This document shows positions 28,388 through 35,096 of a DNA stretch of 64,000 nucleotides, one piece after another. The translations under genes were made by a program, and so were the position numbers. The notes beneath the pieces are model-generated. The model saw only the letters and a list, made by a program, of their open reading frames with translations. It made no database searches and was not told where the DNA came from. The DNA is from an uncultured Pelagibacteraceae bacterium (lineage in GTDB: Bacteria > Pseudomonadota > Alphaproteobacteria > Pelagibacterales > Pelagibacteraceae): NCBI GenBank assembly GCA_902617895.1, contig CACMYJ010000004.1:1-64000 (forward strand), in the 5' to 3' direction. Each line of letters starts with the position of its first letter. Position 1 is the first letter of the stretch.

Positions 28388-29554
28388 ATGAAAATAATTT
28401 TGTTTTTTATTTTTTTAATTTTACCAACGTTTGCCAACAGTTTTGATGATCATTATAAGTTTGATCACTGGGCTTATGAAAGAATTATGTTTGGAAAAAC
28501 TGAAAGTAGTGAAGAAGCAAAAAAACTTTTAGACAGTTATAAACTTAATAATCTTGAGGTAAGAGATACAAATAAACCTTATTTAGGACCTATAATAGAT
28601 GGTCATGCACATCCTAGAAAATCCACCGGAAGAGCTTTAGATATAGGTACTGAGTATTTTATAGAAGATTTGCCAATGTTAACAAATAAGGCAAATGTTT
28701 TTATGTCTGTAATTATGGGAACTCCAAATACTTACAAATCAGAAGATAATTGGAATTATTATTATGATTTTGCTGCAGAGCATCAGAATGTTTTAACTAA
28801 TTGTCATTCCAATTTTATTGGAATGGCAGCAAATAAAAAAAAATATAAGAACTCAGAAGTTAATAAAGAGTTTAAAGAAACTATTAAAAGATTTAAAAAA
28901 GGACAATGTTATGGATTGGGAGAAGCTGGACTGGTTCACTATAATAAAAAGAAAAAAAATCCCCCTTATGGTGGGTATCAACCCCAATTAGATTTAGATC
29001 TTAAAAACCCAATTATTGATAAGGCGTTCAAATTTGTCAATGAACACCGTATGCCGATTAATTTACACCTGGAGCCTTTTCATGAAATAGATGGGATAGA
29101 TAGATTAACAGAGTTTAAAAATTTTTATAAAAAAAAATGTGAAAAATACCCCAACGCAAAAATTGTGATAGCTCATACAGGAATGATGCCAACAAAAGAC
29201 CTTGAAGAAATTTTTGATTATTGTCCTAATACATATACTGACTGGAAAATAGCATTTCATTGGTCTTCTCTTTGGGGCTTTGAGGATTTGCATATCCCAA
29301 ATGATTATAGATTTAAATTACATGAGGTTTGGGCAAAATCGATGGAAAAATATTCCGATAGATATTTTTTTGGTTCTGATCATAAATTAGGTAAAAGCCC
29401 AGCACATGATGTTTTTGTTGAACACTATATGAAGCATGTTCGTTTGATGATTGGATCTTTAAGCCCAGATGTACAAGAAAAGATTGCATATAAAAATGCA
29501 GCTAAACTTTTTAAAATTAATCTTAATCAACCTTTAATTGTTGGCAAACAATAA
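28388..29554 (+). CDS. Exported amidohydrolase-like metal-dependent hydrolase
   Basis: The 388-residue protein has a signal peptide (MKIILFFIFLILPTFANSF) followed by a TIM-barrel hydrolase of the amidohydrolase-2 kind. Metal-ligand candidates are the HxH pair in IIDGHAHP (His73, His75), NLHLEPFHE, VIAHTGMMP and the late Asp in FFGSDHKLG. The substrate is unknown. It should act in the periplasm, which is unusual for this mostly cytoplasmic family. It is the largest gene of the ssrA island and sits among small exported proteins. The following small exported gene is in the same frame, right after its stop. Confidence 0.75.
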   Translation: MKIILFFIFLILPTFANSFDDHYKFDHWAYERIMFGKTESSEEAKKLLDSYKLNNLEVRDTNKPYLGPIIDGHAHPRKSTGRALDIGTEYFIEDLPMLTNKANVFMSVIMGTPNTYKSEDNWNYYYDFAAEHQNVLTNCHSNFIGMAANKKKYKNSEVNKEFKETIKRFKKGQCYGLGEAGLVHYNKKKKNPPYGGYQPQLDLDLKNPIIDKAFKFVNEHRMPINLHLEPFHEIDGIDRLTEFKNFYKKKCEKYPNAKIVIAHTGMMPTKDLEEIFDYCPNTYTDWKIAFHWSSLWGFEDLHIPNDYRFKLHEVWAKSMEKYSDRYFFGSDHKLGKSPAHDVFVEHYMKHVRLMIGSLSPDVQEKIAYKNAAKLFKINLNQPLIVGKQ

Positions 29555-29557
29555 AAA

Positions 29558-29905
29558 ACGAAAAAAATTCTATCGATCCTTGTTCTTAGTTTGTTATTTT
29601 GTGGGAGTGCTTATACTGAAACTTGGACTTGTGATAATTTCAGACATGGAAAAGCTATGTATGAAGTTAAAGATACAGAAATTATATTAAGCTTTACAAA
29701 TAATGATGGCATAACCTTTAAAATAACAAAAGATCAACGACAATACAAAATTAGTGTCTACGGAGAGTTCAGCGATAATCAAAGTGATTTTGATTTTGAT
29801 ATTTATATGGATTATGGAGGCAAGTATGTCATTAATAGAACCCAAGATGCTTTGTCTGGATATTCAAAATCATATACAGATAAGAATTGTGTAATATTTC
29901 ATTAA
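29558..29905 (+). CDS. Small exported hypothetical protein with apparent ACG start
   Basis: The ORF track starts at a TTG (29591), but that would cut a good signal peptide in half. Read from 29558 the frame gives (ACG)KKILSILVLSLLFCGSAYTETWTCDNF, a full signal peptide, and the only upstream codons before the previous stop are AAA and ACG. Either ACG initiates or an ATG has mutated or been misread. The mature protein of about 96 residues has Cys near its start (TWTCDNF) and near its end (KNCVIFH), like the genes at 26819 and 30333. Function is unknown. Confidence 0.55.
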   Translation, partial: TKKILSILVLSLLFCGSAYTETWTCDNFRHGKAMYEVKDTEIILSFTNNDGITFKITKDQRQYKISVYGEFSDNQSDFDFDIYMDYGGKYVINRTQDALSGYSKSYTDKNCVIFH

Positions 29906-29923
29906 TATGAAAAAACTTCTTAG

Positions 29924-30091
29924 ATGATGGATCAACTAATACCTGTAGTATATATGATAGGAGTTCTATTGTTGGTTCTACCTGCTTTTTTACAGTCTAA
30001 TTCTAAATTAAAACAATTGTTAACTAATTTTACTATTTGGATTATCATAGTGCTTATAATTTTAACTTTTATTTATTTATTTAAGAATTAA
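29924..30091 (+). CDS. Small two-helix membrane protein (55 aa), missed by the ORF track
   Basis: ATG ATG GAT CAA starts a 55-residue frame, MMDQLIPVVYMIGVLLLVLPAFLQ, ending in FTIWIIIVLIILTFIYLFKN. Two hydrophobic helices are separated by a short polar loop with lysines. Its stop overlaps the ATG of the next small membrane protein by one base (taatg), so the two are likely made together. A six-codon frame MKKLLR at 29908 precedes it and looks like the remnant of a signal peptide. Function is unknown. Confidence 0.6.
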   Translation: MMDQLIPVVYMIGVLLLVLPAFLQSNSKLKQLLTNFTIWIIIVLIILTFIYLFKN

Positions 30092-30273
30092 TGAAAAAGA
30101 AACTACGACATAATCCAATGTGGTTGGGTGGGATTGCCGTGATTATTTTTTCAATGTTATTGCCTATAATTTTAGCACTTACATATGACATTGAGTTACC
30201 TGGATGGTTTACACCTGCTGGTGTTTTTATAGGTGCATTTTTAATGATAAATCACGATGGTATTAATCATTAA
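30091..30273 (+). CDS. Small membrane protein (60 aa)
   Basis: MKKKLRHNPMWLGGIAVIIFSMLLPIILALTYDIELPGWFTPAGVFIGAFLMINHDGINH has a positively charged N-terminus and two hydrophobic segments around a short amphipathic loop. It overlaps the preceding 55-residue membrane protein by one base, suggesting a pair that acts together. No family was recognised. Confidence 0.65.
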   Translation: MKKKLRHNPMWLGGIAVIIFSMLLPIILALTYDIELPGWFTPAGVFIGAFLMINHDGINH

Positions 30274-30332
30274 ATCTTGATTAGAACAAAATTAAGACCC
30301 AAAAAAAACAATCAATAGTGCCAATATTAATA

Positions 30333-30701
30333 ATGCGTTTATTAATACCTTTCTTATTAATGTGCTCGACCTCATTTGCTGATCAAGGTTTAAGAATTTC
30401 CTGTCTTAATATGTTAACTGCTATTGGTGAAAAACATGAGCCTGAAAATTATAGTTTAGACTCATCTGAACTTAAGTTTTTTGATAAAAAAAATAACGTA
30501 TTAAAAAAGATTAAAACTGAGGATTTAGAAATAGGAAACAATTATTTCACTGCAAAATTAACAAATTATCAACTCACTTTTGAAAACATGTTATTTAAGG
30601 ACGAGCAAAAAGAGAGAATGGTTTTATCTAAATATGATTATAAAAATCAAAAGTACTCAGATCTTTATTTTTGTGATTATTCGTTTGCAGATATAAAATA
30701 A
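30333..30701 (+). CDS. Small exported hypothetical protein (two-cysteine type)
   Basis: From the ATG at 30333 the frame begins MRLLIPFLLMCSTSFADQ, a signal peptide that is cleaner than with the GTG at 30318 used by the ORF track. The mature protein has about 105 residues, with Cys near the start (RISCLNM) and near the end (YFCDYSF), a third example of this plan in the island. It is the last plus-strand gene before the right-hand repeats. Function is unknown. Confidence 0.65.
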   Translation: MRLLIPFLLMCSTSFADQGLRISCLNMLTAIGEKHEPENYSLDSSELKFFDKKNNVLKKIKTEDLEIGNNYFTAKLTNYQLTFENMLFKDEQKERMVLSKYDYKNQKYSDLYFCDYSFADIK

Positions 30702-30743
30702 ATATTCAGTCGTCCTATAGTCGTCCAAACGACTTGGTTGATT

Positions 30744-30807
30744 AAATAAACACTTTTTCCTTTCTTGTGACGCCACCCTGTATTTATTTTCTAAAAAGTG
30801 TTTATTT
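30744..30807. repeat. Long inverted repeat at island right end
   Basis: AAATAAACACTTTTT (30744-30758) and AAAAAGTGTTTATTT (30793-30807) are perfect 15-base inverted arms around a 34-base spacer that contains the repeat cttgtgacgccacc (30764-30777). It lies between the last island gene and the ssrA 3' end. It may bind a recombinase or form a terminator-like hairpin. Confidence 0.6.
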
Positions 30808-30829
30808 TTCTAGCGAACCGAGAATCAGG

Positions 30830-30860
30830 AAGGGGCGTTCTGTTGCCAGGTGCCCCAAAC
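30830..30860 (-). repeat. ssrA 3' end, right att-like repeat
   Basis: This is the 3' end of the functional tmRNA coding piece and matches 26274-26304 at 29 of 31 bases. The hairpin GGGGC/GCCCC is kept but is followed by ttcctgattctcgg instead of a T run. It marks the right boundary of the island. Confidence 0.8.
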
Positions 30861-31078
30861 CCCGTGACTTAATTAGTAAACTAATTAAGCTGCAAGTGCG
30901 TAACTTTCGTTAGCATTTATAAATTAGCCCATCACGGCGGAACAATACCGAACGAAAGAACAACTTTTAGACACTCGTCGATCCTAATTCACCCCCTTAA
31001 GTTGTAAATGGTGGAGGTGGTGGGTACTGCCCCCACGTCCGTAATGGTTATTACGAAATTCGTTTATCGTCATAGTTG
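30831..31078 (-). ncRNA. ssrA: tmRNA, circularly permuted two-piece form
   Basis: Reading the minus strand, the acceptor piece (about 31078-31009) ends GTGGGGGCAGTACCCAC then CACCTCCACCA, with T arm and 3' acceptor strand plus CCA. A 12-base intervening segment (31008-30997) follows, then the coding piece starts GGGGGTGAATTAGGATCGACGAG. GGGGGTG pairs with CACCTCC to close the tRNA-like acceptor. The tag frame encodes ANESYALAA. The inverted order of the two halves is the permuted arrangement known in alphaproteobacteria. The RNA rescues stalled ribosomes. It is divergent from thyX and hosts the island at its 3' end. Exact processed ends are estimates. Confidence 0.92.
30885..30914 (-). other. 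tmRNA tag reading frame ANESYALAA
   Basis: GCT AAC GAA AGT TAC GCA CTT GCA GCT TAA on the minus strand encodes A-N-E-S-Y-A-L-A-A-stop, with the AN start and YALAA end typical of proteolysis tags. It is directly followed by the hairpin TTAATTAG-ttta-CTAATTAA, as in other tmRNAs. The resume codon is inferred to be GCT; an in-frame stop lies three codons further upstream. Confidence 0.88.
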
Positions 31079-31094
31079 GAAAACCAACACTATT

Positions 31095-31122
31095 AATATA
31101 AAACCAAATACGAGAGATTCAA
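31095..31122 (-). promoter_or_regulatory. Candidate ssrA promoter
   Basis: On the minus strand TTGAAT (31122-31117) and TATATT (31100-31095) are 16 bases apart and point into ssrA, about 17 bases before the acceptor piece. It sits in the short gap shared with divergent thyX. Confidence 0.5.
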
Positions 31123-31132
31123 TAATTTATTC

Positions 31133-32080
31133 ATGAAACTTACAAAAGAACAAATAAATGACATAAAAGATCAACAATCTCAAGAGAATGTAACTAAAAG
31201 AGTTATCGCTCCTGAATTAGAAAAAGTATTATATGAAGCGATGCCAGCTTTAGATCACGGCTTTATAAGAGTTATTGACTACATGGGAGATGATAGCTCA
31301 ATAGTTCAGTCTGCAAGAGTTTCTTATGGTAAAGGAACTAAAAAAGTTTCAACAGATAGCGGTTTAATAAAATATCTAATGCGTCATTGGCATAGCACTC
31401 CATTCGAAATGTGTGAAATTAAATATCATGTTAAATTACCAATATTTATCGCAAGACAATGGATTAGACATCGTACTGCAAACGTCAACGAATACTCAGC
31501 AAGATACTCAATTTTAGATAAAGAATTTTATTTACCTGATCCACAAAATTTAGCAGCTCAATCAATTGCAAACAGACAAGGTAGAGGTGATGTGATTGAG
31601 GGAGAGCAAGCAAAGGAAGTTTTAGAACTATTAAAAAATGATGCTGAAAGAACATATGATAATTATGAAACTATGCTTAATCAGAAATTTGATGGGTCCA
31701 CAATTGACGAAAATAAAAAAGGATTAGCTAGAGAGTTAGCTAGAATGAACCTAACTTTGAATACTTATACTCAGTGGTATTGGAAAACTGATCTTTTAAA
31801 CTTAATGAATTTTTTAAGATTACGTGCTGACCATCATGCTCAATATGAAATTAGAGTTTATGCGGATATAATGTTAGATACACTTAAGAGATGGGTTCCT
31901 ATTACATACGATGCATTCATGGATTATAGAGTAGGTGGTACAGAGGTCTCTACTAAAGGAAAAGCAATAATACAAAAATTATTGAAAGGTGAGGACATAA
32001 ATTTAGAACAATCTGGACTTTCAAAAAGAGAATGGAATGAACTTATGGAAGCTTTTGAAATTACAGATAAGATTGTTTGA
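31133..32080 (+). CDS. thyX: Flavin-dependent thymidylate synthase
   Basis: ThyX methylates dUMP to dTMP with methylene-tetrahydrofolate, FAD and NADPH. The ThyX motif RHRxxxxxxxS is present as [17 protein letters not shown], and [21 protein letters not shown] precedes it. The length of 315 residues is at the long end for the family. It replaces ThyA, which does not occur in the window. The gene is divergent from ssrA and overlaps the convergent mrp gene by 20 bases. Confidence 0.96.
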   Translation: MKLTKEQINDIKDQQSQENVTKRVIAPELEKVLYEAMPALDHGFIRVIDYMGDDSSIVQSARVSYGKGTKKVSTDSGLIKYLMRHWHSTPFEMCEIKYHVKLPIFIARQWIRHRTANVNEYSARYSILDKEFYLPDPQNLAAQSIANRQGRGDVIEGEQAKEVLELLKNDAERTYDNYETMLNQKFDGSTIDENKKGLARELARMNLTLNTYTQWYWKTDLLNLMNFLRLRADHHAQYEIRVYADIMLDTLKRWVPITYDAFMDYRVGGTEVSTKGKAIIQKLLKGEDINLEQSGLSKREWNELMEAFEITDKIV

Positions 32081-32885
32081 TTTCCTCAGCAAATTTTAAA
32101 TAAATTTTTGTAATTTCATGATCTTGGTCTTTTTCGACTATAGGAATTCCCATGTCCCCATATTTTCCAACATCAGAGTTTATTGGTATTTGTCCTAAAA
32201 ATTTCTTCTTAAATTCTTGTGCAGTTCTCTCAACACCATTCTCTCCAAAAATTGCATATTTTTTTCCATCATCTCCAATAAAGTGACTCATATTGTCAAT
32301 TAATCCAATAATATTTACTTTCAATTTTTCAAACATTCTAATTCCTCTTTTTACATCTTGGAGTGCTATCTCTTGAGGAGTTGATACTATGATTGCACCA
32401 TCTACACTAATCTCTTGTGCAAAAGTTAATTGTGTATCACCTGTACCTGGAGGCATATCAACAATAATGAAGTCTAAATCTTTCCAACCAACTTTTTGAG
32501 TAAAGGTTTTGATAGCACTTGTTACCATTGGTCCTCTCCAGATCATCGGTGTTTGCTCGTCTGTTAAAAAACCAATGGACATACATTGAACATCATACTT
32601 TACAATTGGTTTTAAGGTTTGACCGTCGCTATCTGGCTTTTCATTTATAGAGAATAGTTTTGGCAAAGATGGGCCGTAAATATCTGCATCTAAAATTCCT
32701 ACTTTACATCCAACTTTTTTTAACGCTAAAGCTAAATTCGTGGCAAATGTAGATTTCCCTACACCACCTTTTGCACTAGATATTGCAATTGTAAATTTAG
32801 TTCCTCGAATTGGGTTTCTTTTAAAGGTTTTTGGCTCAGTTTTTGCCTTCATTGTGTCACTTAGACCTACTTTTTTATCATTCAT
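32061..32885 (-). CDS. Mrp/ApbC family iron-sulfur cluster carrier ATPase
   Basis: A 274-residue P-loop ATPase of the Mrp/NBP35 group that binds and delivers Fe-S clusters. The deviant Walker A is [20 protein letters not shown] (about 31-50), followed by [14 protein letters not shown] and [15 protein letters not shown]. The N-terminal MIP18-like domain found in many longer Mrp proteins is missing, so this is the short form. It is convergent with thyX (20-base overlap) and divergent from hflK. Confidence 0.9.
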   Translation of the reverse strand: MNDKKVGLSDTMKAKTEPKTFKRNPIRGTKFTIAISSAKGGVGKSTFATNLALALKKVGCKVGILDADIYGPSLPKLFSINEKPDSDGQTLKPIVKYDVQCMSIGFLTDEQTPMIWRGPMVTSAIKTFTQKVGWKDLDFIIVDMPPGTGDTQLTFAQEISVDGAIIVSTPQEIALQDVKRGIRMFEKLKVNIIGLIDNMSHFIGDDGKKYAIFGENGVERTAQEFKKKFLGQIPINSDVGKYGDMGIPIVEKDQDHEITKIYLKFAEEIKQSYL

Positions 32886-32900
32886 AAAAATATACTTATC

Positions 32901-32935
32901 TTGTTTTTGAATATAAAGACACTATATAGAGTGTC
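32901..32935 (+). promoter_or_regulatory. Candidate hflK promoter with overlapping dyad
   Basis: TTGTTT (32901-32906) and TATATA (32923-32928) are 16 bases apart. The dyad GACACT-atatag-AGTGTC (32918-32935) overlaps the -10 and ends three bases before the ATG of hflK. This could be an operator or a hairpin at the ribosome-binding region. Confidence 0.45.
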
Positions 32936-32938
32936 ATA

Positions 32939-34036
32939 ATGACGATTTATAAAAATCAAAGTCCATGGGGTAGTCCTCCAGGAGGCGGTGGAAGTGGAAA
33001 TGGTGGAGGTTTCAGAAGAGGTCCAACACCTCCAAATCTGGATGAAGCAATTAAAAAATTACAGGACACTATAAATAAGTTTACTGGAAGCGGTGCAGGG
33101 GGTAAAAAACCAATTGTACTTGGATTAATCATATTAGTAGTAATATGGGCATTAAGTGGTTTGTATAGAGTTTTACCTGATGAGCAGGGTGTAGTCTTAA
33201 GATTTGGAAAGTTTGTAAATACTACTCAGCCAGGATTAAATTATCATTTTCCATTCCCAATTGAGAGTGTGTTAACTCCTAAGGTTACTAAAGTAAACAG
33301 AATGGACATTGGCTTTAGATCAGAAAGAGATAGCGGATTCGGTCAAGGTGGTGGTGTTGCGGATGTTCCAGAGGAAAGCTTGATGCTAACAGGTGATGAA
33401 AATATTGTTAACATTGACTTTTCAGTATTTTGGGTAATAAAAGATGCTGGAAACTTTCTTTTTAAAATTCAAGATCCAGAGGGTACAGTAAAAGCAGCAG
33501 CAGAAACTGCTATGAGAGAAGTTATAGCAAGATCAGATATTCAACCAATTCTTACAGAAGGAAGAGCGGTTATTGAAAGAGATACTCAAGATATCATTCA
33601 AGGAATACTTGATGAATATGAAAGTGGCGTACAAATTACACAAGTTCAAACTCAAAAAGCTGACCCACCAGACCAGGTCATTGATGCTTTTAGAGATGTG
33701 CAAGCTGCTAGAGCTGATATGGAGAGATCAAAAAATGAAGCAGAGGCTTACGCTAATGATGTAATTCCAAGAGCTCGAGGAGAAGCTGCTAAAATTTTAC
33801 AAGCTGCTGAAGCTTATAAAAAAGAAGTTGTTGCAAAAGCAGAGGGTGAAGCAAGTAGATTTTTATCAATTTACACTGAGTATGCGAAAGCAAAAGAGGT
33901 TACTCAAGAAAGAATGTATTTGGAGACAATGGAGCAGGTTCTTGCTGATATCAATAAAATTATAATTGATAAAGACTCAGGCTCAGGTGTTGTACCATAT
34001 CTTCCATTACAAGAATTAAAATCAGGGACAAACTAA
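32939..34036 (+). CDS. hflK: FtsH protease modulator HflK
   Basis: HflK forms, with HflC, a large membrane ring around FtsH and limits its access to substrates. The protein has a glycine- and proline-rich N-terminus, one membrane segment (about residues 58-76, PIVLGLIILVVIWALSGLY) and a stomatin/prohibitin domain with the usual PDEQGVVLRFGKFVNTTQPGLNYHFPFPIE. A helical region rich in Ala and Glu follows. It has 365 residues. It shares one base with hflC and is first in hflK-hflC-DUF2065-degP. Confidence 0.95.
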   Translation: MTIYKNQSPWGSPPGGGGSGNGGGFRRGPTPPNLDEAIKKLQDTINKFTGSGAGGKKPIVLGLIILVVIWALSGLYRVLPDEQGVVLRFGKFVNTTQPGLNYHFPFPIESVLTPKVTKVNRMDIGFRSERDSGFGQGGGVADVPEESLMLTGDENIVNIDFSVFWVIKDAGNFLFKIQDPEGTVKAAAETAMREVIARSDIQPILTEGRAVIERDTQDIIQGILDEYESGVQITQVQTQKADPPDQVIDAFRDVQAARADMERSKNEAEAYANDVIPRARGEAAKILQAAEAYKKEVVAKAEGEASRFLSIYTEYAKAKEVTQERMYLETMEQVLADINKIIIDKDSGSGVVPYLPLQELKSGTN

Positions 34037-34896
34037 TGAAAGCTGGAAAATTTATATTACCGATAATCATCCTAATAGGAGCAACTTTATTCTTTTCAAT
34101 ATTTATAGTTAAAGAAGTAAATCAAGCTATAGTTCTACAATTTGGTGATCCCAAAAGAATTATTTTAAAGCCAGGTTTAAACTTTAAGCTACCTTTTATT
34201 CAAAACGTAGTGTTTTTAGATAAAAGAGTTTTAAATTTAGATACTCCACCAGAAGAAGTTATTGCATCTGATCAAAAACGTCTAATAGTTGATGCATTTG
34301 CAAGATTTCAAATTATTGATCCATTGAAATTTTATATTTCCGTAGGAAACGAAAGAGTTGCGAGATCAAGACTAGCAACGATTATTAACTCAAGAATAAG
34401 AAACGTACTAGGTCAACAAAAGTTACAAACATTATTATCTGAAGATAGATCAAAGCAAATGGCTTTAATTCAACAAGGTGTTAACAATGAAGCTGAAAAT
34501 TTTGGTATTAAGATAGTTGACGTAAGAATTAAAAGAGCTGATCTACCTCAAGCAAATAGTGATGCGATCTTTAGAAGAATGCAAACTGAGAGGGAAAGAG
34601 AAGCTAAAGAATTTAGAGCAAAAGGTGCTGAGATGGCGGTCACTATAACATCAACAGCAGATAAAGAAGTTACAGTTATTCTAGCTGACGCTCAAAAAAA
34701 ATCAGAAATTATGAAAGGGGAAGGAGATGGTCAAAAAAATAAAATTTTTGCTGATGCATTTGGACAAGACCCTGAATTTTTTGGTTTTTACAGAGCAATG
34801 CAAGCTTACCAAAATGCTTTAATTGGTGGAGAAACATCAATGATATTATCTCCTGATAGTGAATTTTTTAAGTTTTTTGGAAATAAAGAAAAATAA
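34036..34896 (+). CDS. hflC: FtsH protease modulator HflC
   Basis: HflC is the partner of HflK. It has an N-terminal membrane segment (FILPIIILIGATLFFSIFIV, about 5-24), the prohibitin-type domain (VNQAIVLQFGDPKRIILKPGLNFKLPFIQNVVFLDKR) and a long Ala/Glu/Lys-rich helix. The length is 286 residues. It begins on the last base of hflK. Confidence 0.95.
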   Translation: MKAGKFILPIIILIGATLFFSIFIVKEVNQAIVLQFGDPKRIILKPGLNFKLPFIQNVVFLDKRVLNLDTPPEEVIASDQKRLIVDAFARFQIIDPLKFYISVGNERVARSRLATIINSRIRNVLGQQKLQTLLSEDRSKQMALIQQGVNNEAENFGIKIVDVRIKRADLPQANSDAIFRRMQTEREREAKEFRAKGAEMAVTITSTADKEVTVILADAQKKSEIMKGEGDGQKNKIFADAFGQDPEFFGFYRAMQAYQNALIGGETSMILSPDSEFFKFFGNKEK

Positions 34897-34910
34897 CAAC
34901 TTTTGTTAAC

Positions 34911-35096
34911 ATGAAAGAATTGATCATAGCATTTGGTCTTTTCTTATTTATTGAAGGTGTTTTATATGCCTTATTTCCATCAAAAATGAAAAATATGTTA
35001 AAAAAACTCGATGCTGTAGCTGACAAACAATTAAGAGCAGGTGGATTAGTATTTGCAATTATAGGATTTATAATTATTTGGTATTCAAAGTCATGA
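34911..35096 (+). CDS. DUF2065 family small membrane protein
   Basis: A 61-residue protein with two hydrophobic segments, LIIAFGLFLFIEGVLYALFP and GLVFAIIGFIIIWYSKS, separated by a charged loop, which matches DUF2065. Genes of this family typically lie between hflC and degP, as here. The function is unknown, though context suggests a link to membrane-protein quality control. It overlaps the degP start by four bases (ATGA). Confidence 0.85.
   Translation: MKELIIAFGLFLFIEGVLYALFPSKMKNMLKKLDAVADKQLRAGGLVFAIIGFIIIWYSKS

Noticed and set aside
26252-31132. CRISPR array or integrase gene in the island
   Set aside because: There are no regularly spaced repeats and no tyrosine or serine recombinase motif on either strand; only end repeats are present.
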